Assembly: GCF_000698595.1 (NCBI RefSeq) | Contig: NZ_JFHC01000017.1 | Coordinates: 48,206-112,205 of the forward strand | Source of the DNA: Caballeronia glathei | GTDB lineage: Bacteria > Pseudomonadota > Gammaproteobacteria > Burkholderiales > Burkholderiaceae | Length of the DNA: 64,000 nucleotides | Direction: 5' to 3' | In this document: piece by piece, positions 26,264 to 34,510 of the stretch | Numbering within the stretch: position 1 is the stretch's first letter | How the letters are laid out: every line of letters starts with the position of its first letter | Notes under the pieces: generated by a model | What the model saw: only the letters and a program-made list of their open reading frames with translations | The model's database searches: none | Told to the model about the DNA's origin: nothing | Program-made: the position numbers and the translations under genes

Positions 26264-26282
26264 GACATTTTATACGAATGTC
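26264..26282. promoter_or_regulatory. Inverted repeat GACATT-N7-AATGTC, candidate GntR operator
   Basis: Perfect 6-bp arms centred at 26273, 38 bp upstream of the gntR start codon. The arms share the ATGTC/GACAT core with the palindrome at 26353-26368, which supports a common regulator. Confidence 0.5.
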
Positions 26283-26352
26283 ACTCGTCTCAAGGACCGC
26301 GTAAACACCTATCCACTTATCCAGAAAGAAAACTCATATTCTCGACTTGTCA

Positions 26353-26368
26353 TAAATGTCGACATTTA
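26353..26368. promoter_or_regulatory. 16-bp perfect palindrome, candidate GntR operator
   Basis: TAAATGTCGACATTTA, a perfect palindrome flanked by ACTTGT and ACAAGT-like arms, in the AT-rich divergent region between gntR and the cytochrome b561 gene. FCD-type GntR proteins bind short palindromes with a GT/AC core. A further single half-site (CGACATTT) lies at 26379-26386. Confidence 0.55.
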
Positions 26369-26627
26369 CAAGTATGAACGACATTTTTAAATCACGCAAT
26401 GACGGCAAAGCAGTGGCGCGACCAGGCGCCTCGAACAGCAGAGAAATCAAGGTGTTCAGGAGATAGATATGGAACCAGGAAACGTAGAACCGGAACCCGG
26501 TGTGCTCTTGCCGCGGCACACGGCGCAGGTGCCGGCATCCGTATCCGTTCGTTGATCCCGACAGATCGAGTACCGCGCAAGGAGCCACGCTTGGCCCACG
26601 ACTAGCAACCAAAAGGAGGAGACAGCA

Positions 26628-27182
26628 ATGACAAACACGGAGTACACGGGCGTCGCGAAGGCGCTTCACTGGATGATGGCGCTCATTGTCATCGTGGCTT
26701 GGATCGTCGGGTACTACTCGTCCACGCTGCCGTTGTCGCAGAAGATTGAAACCGGAAGCGTGACGCTGCATAAGGCGATCGCAACCGTCACCTTGTTCCT
26801 GCTCGCGGCACGCATTCTCTGGAGACTGAGTCACCGGACTCCGGAAGCGCCTTCCACGATGTCGAAGCGGGCCCAGGTTGCGGCACGTGCGGGCCACCTC
26901 TTGCTGTACCTGTGCATGTTCAGTCTGCCGCTTTCCGGATGGGCGTGGACCTCCGCTGCGGGCTTCACGGTTCCGGTCGCAGGCTTGTTCCACCTTCCGC
27001 CCATTGTCGCCACGAATGCATCGGTCGCCGCGACCCTGGGCGCCGTGCATATGACGCTCGCCTATACGACGGCCGCACTGGTTGCCGGCCACATCCTCAT
27101 GGCCTTTAAGCACCACTTCGTCGACCGGGACGGCGTTCTGATTTCGATGATGCCGAAAACAAGCCGCCGCTCGCGCAACTGA
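26628..27182 (+). CDS. Cytochrome b561-family membrane protein
   Basis: 184 aa with four hydrophobic segments and the expected haem-ligand histidines: ALHWMMA in helix 1, LHKAIATVT in helix 2, AGHLLLYLCMF in helix 3, and GHILMAFKHHF in helix 4. It is a YceJ/CybB-type di-haem protein that moves electrons between the quinone pool and a partner, often a periplasmic oxidoreductase. A strong AAAAGGAGGAGA site precedes the ATG. It is divergent from gntR and may share its control. No partner enzyme with a haem or Moco motif is seen beside it. Confidence 0.88.
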   Translation: MTNTEYTGVAKALHWMMALIVIVAWIVGYYSSTLPLSQKIETGSVTLHKAIATVTLFLLAARILWRLSHRTPEAPSTMSKRAQVAARAGHLLLYLCMFSLPLSGWAWTSAAGFTVPVAGLFHLPPIVATNASVAATLGAVHMTLAYTTAALVAGHILMAFKHHFVDRDGVLISMMPKTSRRSRN

Positions 27183-27268
27183 CTACGACGCCAACCGAAC
27201 GCGCAGGTATGGGGCTGAGCGGAGCGCATGGCGCCCGCCGTCCCGCACATCGGAATCGACGAGGAGAC

Positions 27269-28444
27269 ATGGAATTGAAACGAATTGCACTTGCCGCGAG
27301 CAGTTGCGTCTGCATCGCTGCACATGCCCAGAGCAGCGTGACGCTGTACGGAATTCTCGATAACGGGATATCTTTCGTCAGCAACCAGAAGACAGCGTCG
27401 GGCGGCGGTCACAGCGCCTGGATGGCGTCGACGGGAAACATTGTCGGCGACCGATGGGGCCTGACCGGTGCAGAAGATCTGGGCGGAGGTCTCAAGGCGC
27501 TATTCAAGCTTGAAAACGGCTATTCCGGACAAACCGGAAAATTGCAGCAGGGAGGGCGCCTGTTTGGAAGGCAATCGTGGGTCGGTTTGTCGAGTTCCGA
27601 TGCAGGCACGGTGACGCTTGGTCGCCAATATGACTCGGTGGTCGACTATCTCGGGCCGCGAAGCCTCGCGCAGACCTTCTACGGCGGACTTGAGTTTGCC
27701 CATCCATTCGACAACGACAACATTTCCGATTTCTTTCGCCTCGACAACTCGATCAAGTTTGCCAGTGCCGGCTACCATGGCCTGACGTTTGGCGGACTGT
27801 ACGCGTTCTCGAACCAGGCCGGTGGATTCGCCGTCAATCGTGCCTATAGCGCCGGAGCGGCCTACAAAAACGGACCGCTATCGCTGAGCGCCGCGTACAT
27901 GCAGCTTGATGAGCCCGGCAACGGTGCAGTCGGTGCGCTCGACGGGTCGACGGCGTCGGGCGATGCAACGTTCCACGGCAGCCGTCAACGGGTTTGGGGG
28001 GCAGGCGCGAGCTATGCGCTGGGCGCTGCCACCTTTGGATTCGTTTGGACCCAGACCACGGTTGCCGACGCGACCGGTGTGAACATCGGCTCCTCGCTGG
28101 CTCCTGCGCAAACAGGTACACCAACTGATCTGCGCTTCTCCAACTATGAAATCAACGCTCGCTATCTTTTGACACCTTCATGGGGTGTCGCCGCGTCGTA
28201 CACGTTCACGGACGGACGCTACTCGAACGCGACAATCGACGCAAAGCCGCGCTGGAATCAGTTCAACCTGCTGACGTCCTACGCCCTGTCCAAGCTTACG
28301 GACGTCTACCTGATGTGTGAATACCAACATGTCACCGGCGCGGCGGGGACGATATTTCGCGGCGCGTTCATCGAGGGCAGCGGCGGGGCCTCCGCGACGA
28401 ACAAGCAGTTCCTCGCGAGCGCCGGGTTGCGAATCAGGTTCTGA
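27269..28444 (+). CDS. Outer-membrane porin (burkholderial OmpC-like)
   Basis: 391 aa. Signal peptide MELKRIALAASSCVCIAAHA ends at AHA, then QSSVTLYGILDNGISFVSN, the classic first strand of Gram-negative porins in Burkholderiales. Internal landmarks are GAEDLGGGLKALFKLE, GRQSWVGLSS and TLGRQYDSV. The last residue is Phe (AGLRIRF), as required for Bam insertion. GAGGAGAC precedes the ATG. It sits 86 bp after cytochrome b561 and could import the substrate of the divergent catabolic operon. Confidence 0.92.
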   Translation: MELKRIALAASSCVCIAAHAQSSVTLYGILDNGISFVSNQKTASGGGHSAWMASTGNIVGDRWGLTGAEDLGGGLKALFKLENGYSGQTGKLQQGGRLFGRQSWVGLSSSDAGTVTLGRQYDSVVDYLGPRSLAQTFYGGLEFAHPFDNDNISDFFRLDNSIKFASAGYHGLTFGGLYAFSNQAGGFAVNRAYSAGAAYKNGPLSLSAAYMQLDEPGNGAVGALDGSTASGDATFHGSRQRVWGAGASYALGAATFGFVWTQTTVADATGVNIGSSLAPAQTGTPTDLRFSNYEINARYLLTPSWGVAASYTFTDGRYSNATIDAKPRWNQFNLLTSYALSKLTDVYLMCEYQHVTGAAGTIFRGAFIEGSGGASATNKQFLASAGLRIRF

Positions 28445-28456
28445 CGAACGGGTATC

Positions 28457-28491
28457 GCGCGGGGTCTGCGTTGCTTGCTAAAACCCTGCGC
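28457..28491 (+). terminator. Hairpin after the porin gene
   Basis: GCGCGGGGT pairs with ACCCTGCGC (nine pairs with one G-T wobble) around a 17-base loop, starting 12 bp after the porin stop. There is no T-tract, so it would be a weak or Rho-assisted terminator. Confidence 0.35.
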
Positions 28492-28684
28492 GAAGATGGC
28501 GGAATTCAGACCGTGCGGTAGTCGGTCACCAAGGTGCTGCTTCCCGCGTTGCTTGCGATCATCGAAACGCCATGAGCATCGACATCAGCGTCATCCTCGC
28601 GCGAGCGTCCGGCGAGGACCATGAAAATCAGCGTGCGCTTGGCCGGCGCAGGATCACCCGGGCAGCAAGGCAGCTTGTACGCGC

Positions 28685-29362
28685 TTATTCTCGAAGCGAC
28701 TGCAACATGGCCTCGAGCAGCGCATCGGGCGATGCCGCGCCCGACAAGACAGACGACTCGTCGAACACAAACAACGGGACCCCGCCGATACGGAACTCGG
28801 GTTGCATGACCCCCTTTGTCCGGCGGTTTGAGCCTTCCAGATGCTCGATCAGGCTCCCATGCTCCAATCCGCAGTCGAGTCCTAGCTGCTCCAGCGCGGA
28901 CAAGTCGCCAATGTCCTTGCCTTCCACGAAGTAAGCCACGAACAGACTTTCGATCAGGTCCGCCTGCTGCGCTTCGTCCCCGTGTTCTGCCGCGTACGCG
29001 ATCAGGTTGTGTGCGGCTGCGGTATTCGGCATCACGTCGATGCGCTCGAACCGGAAGTCGATGCCCGCAGCCCTGCCTGCCTCCTTTACCTGTGCCCGCC
29101 GCGCAGCAACGTTTTCCGCACTGCCAAGGCGCGCGACATAGAACGCCTGATATGCCACACCGTCAGAAGGTATGTCGGGCAGAAGTTGATGCGAGCGCCA
29201 TGTCACGCTGAGATTCACGTCCGCATACATTTCGGCGAACTGCTTCATGGCGGCATTGAGGTGGCGCTTGCCTATGAGGCACCAGGGACAAACGAAGTCG
29301 AAGAATACCTCGATCTTCAACGAGCGTCCCTGCGATGCATAGGTCTGGTTGCTCTGCTTCAC
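28685..29362 (-). CDS. FrnE/DsbA-family dithiol-disulfide isomerase-like protein
   Basis: 225 aa, thioredoxin-fold DsbA family. Active-site CPWC is in IEVFFDFVCPWCLIGKRHL near residue 30, and the cis-Pro region is IGGVPLFVFDE. There is no signal peptide, as is usual for the cytosolic FrnE/2-hydroxychromene isomerase branch. GTG at 29362 is chosen because AAGGACTGTC precedes it; an in-frame ATG 17 codons upstream lacks one. The role is thiol-disulfide exchange on an unknown partner. Confidence 0.85.
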   Translation of the reverse strand: MKQSNQTYASQGRSLKIEVFFDFVCPWCLIGKRHLNAAMKQFAEMYADVNLSVTWRSHQLLPDIPSDGVAYQAFYVARLGSAENVAARRAQVKEAGRAAGIDFRFERIDVMPNTAAAHNLIAYAAEHGDEAQQADLIESLFVAYFVEGKDIGDLSALEQLGLDCGLEHGSLIEHLEGSNRRTKGVMQPEFRIGGVPLFVFDESSVLSGAASPDALLEAMLQSLRE

Positions 29363-29549
29363 CGACAGTCCTTTTTGGTTCGGGGTTGTTCGCCAGGTCC
29401 CGCGAACAGGCATCTCGCCGCAGGGCTGTCGATATGCTGAACGACGCTCACGTGCGCCGCTGCCCGTGCCAGATCATGAAGACTGCCGGTCAGGCCTGGC
29501 GCGCCACTACGTTGTGGACTTTCGCATCATAGTGGCAGGACGCTTCGTG

Positions 29550-29574
29550 TACCCCTCTCGCAGAGGGAGGGGTA
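29550..29574 (-). terminator. Hairpin downstream of the DUF4142 gene
   Basis: TACCCCTC/GAGGGGTA, a perfect 8-bp stem with a 9-base loop that can itself pair (CCTCT/AGAGG). It lies 27 bp beyond the leftward DUF4142 stop. There is no T-tract on either side. Confidence 0.4.
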
Positions 29575-29601
29575 GACATGGATGCGATCCGGCCGCGCAG
29601 A

Positions 29602-30141
29602 TCATCGTCCAAACCCGGGGCGTTCCAGCGCCAGTTGCAACCGGTGGGCCTGGTCGAGATGGAAAATGAAAGACGGGCGAGACCGGACCAGCAACGTCTT
29701 CAATTCCGTGTTCGTCGTGGACCGAATGAAGGCGTCAACGGATTTGACCAGTCGATGCAGGAAGATCACCTCGCGATCGAGGTATGTCTGGTCGAACTCC
29801 CGAGCTTCGACTGCGTTGAGCCTCGCAACGTCGTCGTAGCTCTGCCGCGTCAGCGCATCGCTGATCCCGCTTCGTTGCGGGGTCGCCGCAAGCCTCTGCA
29901 TCAATCCGGCGGCTTCCTCGTTGACCTGTCGATGCTCGTCTACGATCCGACTCGCGAAGCTCTGCACGCTTCTCGACTGTGTTCTGCGCAAAGCCGTCTG
30001 GCCGGCCGCGATCTCCGCCTGGTTCGCTACAAGGATGATGCCGACGATTTGCGCATCGTTCAGACGTGCCTCCTCGCCAAATGCGCAAATCGCCGATACG
30101 AGGAGCAGCAACAGCGCTCCAGCCGCATGTCTCGCGTTCAT
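29602..30141 (-). CDS. DUF4142 periplasmic protein
   Basis: 179 aa. Signal peptide MNARHAAGALLLLLVSAICAFG with predicted cleavage near residue 22, then a ferritin-like helical bundle of the DUF4142 family: FASRIVDEHRQVNEEAAGLMQRL and YLDREVIFLHRLVKSVDAFI. GGGGAGCA precedes the ATG at 30141. Members are common in soil bacteria and their function is not established. No operon partner is seen. Confidence 0.82.
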   Translation of the reverse strand: MNARHAAGALLLLLVSAICAFGEEARLNDAQIVGIILVANQAEIAAGQTALRRTQSRSVQSFASRIVDEHRQVNEEAAGLMQRLAATPQRSGISDALTRQSYDDVARLNAVEAREFDQTYLDREVIFLHRLVKSVDAFIRSTTNTELKTLLVRSRPSFIFHLDQAHRLQLALERPGFGR

Positions 30142-30753
30142 TGCTCCCCTCGTATTCGAGTTCCGGTCTTGACGCACCATTCACTGAGCGCGTCTGGAGC
30201 CCGGTAGACATGCTACGCCGGCCTCGAATGCTGCGTGCGCGCTGACGCGATACGGACCCCGCCGCCCTATGGAGCGGGGCATTCAACGTCTCGTTACCCG
30301 GCATCCGTCAAGGTGCCTGTCCCGCTCCAGCTTACCCGATAGCGGGCGTTCAATAAGCGCATTGGTGTTTGCCAATTACTTTACATCGACAACATGGAAA
30401 CTACCCTTGGTTGTTGCAGCGACGATCGCTCTTGCCGCGCTCGCGGTTTCTACTGAGCAATGATGAGGCAAAAGGCACTGTGGTCAGTTGTCGGGTGCAT
30501 TGCTGATATTGCAGTCTTGTCTTGCGGAATTGGAGGACGCAATCATGCAATAAGGCTCGCCGGGGTCCGGGCGCTCGACCATCGAGTCTTGGCATCGGTC
30601 CGGCAGCCATGTCAAACATCCTTCACCCGAATCTGGTACCGGACTAGAGATCAAGTGCCGAAATTCGACTGCGGCAAGAGCGCGATCTTCGCCGCGATGC
30701 CGAAGCGGCGCACTTCCTCCACCGCCATGAAAGGCGAGTGGAACGCCAGCGAG
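30142..30753. other. Intergenic region with a malic-enzyme remnant
   Basis: 612 bp without an intact gene. The part near 30440-30620 is noticeably AT-richer. The right end holds a short leftward coding remnant (30651-30728, listed separately). No promoter of clear quality, RNA gene or repeat is seen. Confidence 0.5.
30651..30728 (-). pseudogene. Short remnant resembling the phosphotransacetylase-like domain of NADP-malic enzyme
   Basis: A 25-codon stretch reads AVEEVRRFGIAAKIALLPQS then NFGT and stops. It closely resembles the conserved 'VRRFGI-x-PKIALLS-x-SNFG' segment of MaeB/Pta proteins. Nothing before or after it continues that protein. It lies just past the dctA stop. The match is recalled by eye, so it remains tentative. 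Confidence 0.4.
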
Positions 30754-32112
30754 TCAGTGAACGTGCGGGCGGGCGATCGGTTCTGGCACCGCCCTTGGCT
30801 GACCTGCTGGCTGCCCGATCGGCTCCAAGGCATCGATGCTCGTGTCGCCCTTGCGGTCGAGCATCGCTCGCGCTGTCTTCATGTCGAGCTCGCCCTCCCA
30901 CCGGGCCACGACGACGGTCGCAACCCCGTTGCCGATCAGGTTGGTGACTGCGCGTGCTTCGTTCAGGAACCGGTCGACGCCGAGCAAAAGCACCAGTCCT
31001 TCCACCGGAATCTTGTGCATCGTAGCGAGCGTTGCCGCCAATGCCACGAACCCGGCTCCGGCCACACCCGCCGATCCCTTCGACGTCAGCAAGAGCACGC
31101 CCAGCACCAGCAACTGATCCCAGAGCGTCAGATGCACGTTCATCGCCTGCGCAATGAACATCGCCGCCATCGTAAGGTAGATCGCCGTTCCATCGGCGTT
31201 GAAGGTATAGCCTGTCGGCAATACCATCCCGACGACGGGCCGCGAGCAGCCCATCTTCTCCATCTTGATGAGCATCTGCGGGAGAACCGCTTCAGTCGAC
31301 GCCGTGCCGAGGGTAATGAAGAGTTCGTCCTTGATGTAGCGGAGAAACTTCCACAGCGACAACCCGCACATGCGCATGACCAGGCCAAGCACGACGACCA
31401 CGAAAAAGATCGATGTCAGATACAGGCACAGCATCAGCTGACCGAAGGAGGCCAGCGTGCCGATCCCGTACTTGGCGATGGTGAACGCCATGCCGCCGAA
31501 CGCGCCGATCGGTGCGACATACATCACGATCCGGACCACGCCGAACATGCCCTGCAGGAACATGTCGAGCATGTCCACGAACGGCGCGGTGCGCGGACCC
31601 AGCTTGGCGAGTGCGATTGCGAGCAATACCGAGAAGAAAATGACGGGCAGAATCTCCCCGTTCGCGAACGCGCCGACGATGCTGTTCGGCACGATGCTCA
31701 TGAAGAAATCGAGCATCCCGTGTTGCTTCGCCGCCTGGGTGTAAGTGGCAATGGCCGAACTGTCGATATGGGCGGGGTCGATGTTCATGCCGGCGCCCGG
31801 CTTGATGATGTTCACGACCACGAGGCCGACCACGAGCGCGATCGTCGATGCGATTTCGAAGTACAGGACCGCTTTGACGCCCACCCGACCCGCCTCATGA
31901 AGGTTACTCATGCGGGCAATGCCGACCACGACGGACGCGAAGATGATCGGAGCAAGCAGCATCCGGATCAGTTTGATGAAGAGATCCCCGAGCGGCTTGA
32001 GTTGCGAGCCGATATCGGGGTAGAAGTGCCCAAGCAGAATGCCGGCGATGATGCCGATGAGAACCTGTACGTAGAGCTTGGAAAGCGATTTCCTGATCGT
32101 TGATACCAGCAT
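30754..32112 (-). CDS. dctA: C4-dicarboxylate:cation symporter, DctA type
   Basis: 452 aa, DAACS family. Multiple membrane segments include LYVQVLIGIIAGILLGHFYPD. Re-entrant loop motifs are present (ITLGTASTEAVLPQML, then PTGYTFNADGTAIYLTMAAMFIAQA), and the conserved NLIGNGVATVVVARWEGE is near the C terminus. AGGAGACAGAC precedes the ATG. It is 159 bp downstream of the D-tartrate dehydratase gene on the same strand, so it probably imports tartrate or related C4 acids rather than only succinate/fumarate/malate. That specificity is inferred from context. Confidence 0.9.
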   Translation of the reverse strand: MLVSTIRKSLSKLYVQVLIGIIAGILLGHFYPDIGSQLKPLGDLFIKLIRMLLAPIIFASVVVGIARMSNLHEAGRVGVKAVLYFEIASTIALVVGLVVVNIIKPGAGMNIDPAHIDSSAIATYTQAAKQHGMLDFFMSIVPNSIVGAFANGEILPVIFFSVLLAIALAKLGPRTAPFVDMLDMFLQGMFGVVRIVMYVAPIGAFGGMAFTIAKYGIGTLASFGQLMLCLYLTSIFFVVVVLGLVMRMCGLSLWKFLRYIKDELFITLGTASTEAVLPQMLIKMEKMGCSRPVVGMVLPTGYTFNADGTAIYLTMAAMFIAQAMNVHLTLWDQLLVLGVLLLTSKGSAGVAGAGFVALAATLATMHKIPVEGLVLLLGVDRFLNEARAVTNLIGNGVATVVVARWEGELDMKTARAMLDRKGDTSIDALEPIGQPAGQPRAVPEPIARPHVH

Positions 32113-32230
32113 GTCTGTCTCCTATGCATGGCGTCTTTTAATGAAATCCAGGCGAGCGCCCACAGCGGTAGTCCGCTGCGGTGAGCACGAAGGGATTTCG
32201 CCTGCGTTCTTTTGTTTTTTTGTGAACGCT

Positions 32231-32259
32231 GCGCGGACGCTGTGCGTCGGCGCTTTTTT
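32231..32259 (+). terminator. Strong rightward-facing hairpin with T-tract between tarD and dctA
   Basis: GCGCGGACGC and GCGTCGGCGC form a 10-bp stem with one G-G mismatch and a TGT loop, followed by six T residues on the + strand. It has canonical intrinsic-terminator form, but both flanking genes are leftward, so it would stop antisense transcription. In the leftward mRNA the same hairpin is flanked by A-tracts and could instead stabilise or separate the tarD and dctA messages. Confidence 0.5.
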
Positions 32260-32271
32260 CCGGTTGAAGGC

Positions 32272-33438
32272 TTATGCGGACAGCTTCTGCATCTCGGCGA
32301 AGAGATCGGCTTTTCCTTCGAAGCCGATGCCGGGTATGTCCGGCATGGTGATGTAGCCGTTGTCGACCTTGACGCCGTCGGGGAAACCGCCGTACGGCTG
32401 GAACAGGTCCGGATAGGATTCGTTGCCGCCAAGACCGAGACCGGCAGCGATATTCAGCGACATCTGGTGTCCGCCGTGCGGGATGCAGCGGCTCGGCGAC
32501 CAGCCGTGCTGACGCAGCATGTCGAGCGTGCGCAGATACTCGACGAGACCGTAGCTCAGCGCACAGTCGAACTGCAGCCAGTCGCGGTCGGGGCGCATGC
32601 CGCCGTATCGGATCAGGTTGCGGGCGTCCTGCATCGAGAACAGGTCTTCGCCGGTTGCCATGGGCTTGTCGTAATAGTTGCGCAGCGTGGCCTGCAATTC
32701 GTAGTCGAGCGGATCGCCCGGCTCCTCGTACCAGAACAGGTCGTACTGCGAGAGGGCCTTCGCGTATTGGATGGCGGTATCGAGATCGAAGCGGCCGTTG
32801 GCATCGACCGCCAGCTTCTGGCCGTCGCCGAGCACGCTCAGGATCGAATCGATGCGGCGCAGGTCTTCATCGAGCGACGCGCCGCCAATCTTCTTCTTCA
32901 CGACCGTATAGCCGCGGTCGATGTAGCTGCGCATCTCGTCCTTGAGCTTGCCGTGATCCTGGCCCGGATAGTAGTAGCCGCCTGCCGCGTACACGAAGAT
33001 CTTGCGGTCGGGCTGGCCATTGCCGTAGCGGTCGGCGAGCAACTGGAAGAGCGGCTTGCCTTCGATCTTCGCCACGGCATCCCACACGGCCATGTCGATC
33101 GTGCCGATCGCGACCGAGCGCTCTCCGTGACCGCCGGGCTTTTCGTTCGTGAACATCGTCGCCCAGATCTTGTGGGGATCGAGGTTGTCGCCGGCATCGT
33201 TCACGAACGTCGCCGGATCGGCTTCGAGAATCCGCGGAATGAAACGCTCGCGCATCAGCTTGCCCTGGCCGTAGCGGCCGTTCGAGTTGAAGCCGTAGCC
33301 AACGACCGGCTTGCCGTCACGGATGACGTCCGTCACGACGGCGACGAGACTCAGCGTCATCTTGCTGAAGTCGATATAGGCATTGCGGATCGGCGAACTG
33401 ATCGGAACGGTCTTCTCGCGGATTTCAACGATTCTCAT
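32272..33438 (-). CDS. tarD: D(-)-tartrate dehydratase, enolase superfamily
   Basis: 388 aa, close in length and sequence to the characterised Bradyrhizobium enzyme. The N-terminal capping domain (MRIVEIREKTVPISSPIRNA) is followed by the barrel. Catalytic KKK is at residues 181-183, metal ligands are Asp212 (VDANG), Glu239 (WYEEPG) and Glu264 (ATGEDLF), and the catalytic His321 is in CIPHGGHQ. It dehydrates D-tartrate to oxaloacetate with Mg2+. GGAGACACC precedes the ATG. It is divergent from a LysR regulator and upstream of the dicarboxylate symporter. Confidence 0.88.
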   Translation of the reverse strand: MRIVEIREKTVPISSPIRNAYIDFSKMTLSLVAVVTDVIRDGKPVVGYGFNSNGRYGQGKLMRERFIPRILEADPATFVNDAGDNLDPHKIWATMFTNEKPGGHGERSVAIGTIDMAVWDAVAKIEGKPLFQLLADRYGNGQPDRKIFVYAAGGYYYPGQDHGKLKDEMRSYIDRGYTVVKKKIGGASLDEDLRRIDSILSVLGDGQKLAVDANGRFDLDTAIQYAKALSQYDLFWYEEPGDPLDYELQATLRNYYDKPMATGEDLFSMQDARNLIRYGGMRPDRDWLQFDCALSYGLVEYLRTLDMLRQHGWSPSRCIPHGGHQMSLNIAAGLGLGGNESYPDLFQPYGGFPDGVKVDNGYITMPDIPGIGFEGKADLFAEMQKLSA

Positions 33439-33499
33439 GGTGTCTCCTGGTAAGCATCACGCGTTGCCGATGCAACGGGCTGTAGGAGTCGCTAGGTTA

Positions 33500-33507
33500 T
33501 TCGCGAA
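33500..33507. promoter_or_regulatory. TTCGCGAA palindrome between tarD and its LysR regulator
   Basis: The palindrome lies within TTATTCGCGAAAAG in the 115-bp divergent region, which is where a LysR protein would bind. It partly fits a T-N11-A motif. Short and therefore tentative. Confidence 0.3.
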
Positions 33508-33553
33508 AAGCGGAGTTAAGATTCACCTATATTCATTTCATTTTTCACTAAAA

Positions 33554-34510
33554 GTGACTACTGATTCTGCATCCGACTTTGAGTTCTTCATACTTCTCGC
33601 GAAGCTGAAGAGCATGTCGGGCGCGGCGCGCGCGCTCGATCTGACCCCTCCCGCGGCAACCAAGCGGCTCGGAATCATGGAGCGGCGGCTTGGAGCGCGG
33701 CTGGTCAACAGGACGACACGAAGCGTCAGTCTTACGCCTGAGGGCGAAACCTACCTGCGTTACGCGACGCAAATAGTCGGGCAGGTTCGCGAGATGGAAG
33801 AAGCGATTTCCGGCGCGCGAGGCGATCCGCAGGGTCTGTTGCGGGTGAACGCGACCCTTGGCTTCGGACGAACGACGATAGCCCCGCTCGTGTCCGAGTT
33901 CGCCAAGCGCTTCCCTCACGTCGAGATCCAGTTCGAGGTAACAGACCGGCCTGTCGACCTGGTGGAGGGTGCGTTCGATATGGCAATACGGTTCGGGGAA
34001 CTGCCCGACCGCCGGCTCAGTGCGCGGCGCATCATGAGCAATCGCCGCTTTCTTTGCGCGTCGCCGAAATATCTCGAACGCTTCGGAACACCCGAGCGCG
34101 TCGAAGATCTACTGCAGCACCGTTGCATCATTCATCGGCAGAACGACGACGCGTATGGAGTGTGGCGGTACATCGTGAACGACCACACGGAAGCGCTGAA
34201 AGTGAAAGGTGCACTCTCCAGCAACGATGGCGACATCGTGCTGCGGTGGGCTCTTGACGGGCACGGAATCCTGATCCGATCGGAATGGGATCTGGCCAAG
34301 TACGTGCAGAGTGGACGTCTCAAGCTGGTGCTGCCGAATACGGTCCTGCCCTCGGCCGACCTCTTTGTTTATTATCCTGGCCAGCGCAACCAGACGACTC
34401 GCGCCCGGGCATTCATCGACTTTCTGGTCGATCACTTCCAGGCGCCATTCATCCCCGTCGACGCCAGCGAATTTGTTCGCGATCGGAGTAAAAAAAACAG
34501 TCGAAGGTGA
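33554..34510 (+). CDS. LysR-family regulator of the tartrate genes
   Basis: 318 aa. N-terminal HTH: FEFFILLAKLKSMSGAARALDLTPPAATKRLGIMERRLGARLVNRTTRSVSLTPEG. The C-terminal effector domain (PHVEIQFEVTDRPVDLVEGAFDMAIRFGEL) is of the CrgA/DsdC-like LysR branch. I chose GTG at 33554 because it places the HTH at the usual distance from the N terminus, but no Shine-Dalgarno is visible; a start further upstream would overlap the tarD promoter. It likely activates tarD-dctA in response to D-tartrate. Confidence 0.85.
   Translation: MTTDSASDFEFFILLAKLKSMSGAARALDLTPPAATKRLGIMERRLGARLVNRTTRSVSLTPEGETYLRYATQIVGQVREMEEAISGARGDPQGLLRVNATLGFGRTTIAPLVSEFAKRFPHVEIQFEVTDRPVDLVEGAFDMAIRFGELPDRRLSARRIMSNRRFLCASPKYLERFGTPERVEDLLQHRCIIHRQNDDAYGVWRYIVNDHTEALKVKGALSSNDGDIVLRWALDGHGILIRSEWDLAKYVQSGRLKLVLPNTVLPSADLFVYYPGQRNQTTRARAFIDFLVDHFQAPFIPVDASEFVRDRSKKNSRR

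Noticed and set aside
30460..32103. 547-codon rightward frame opposite dctA
   Set aside because: Low-complexity His/Arg/Asp composition; the sense strand encodes a complete DctA-family transporter.
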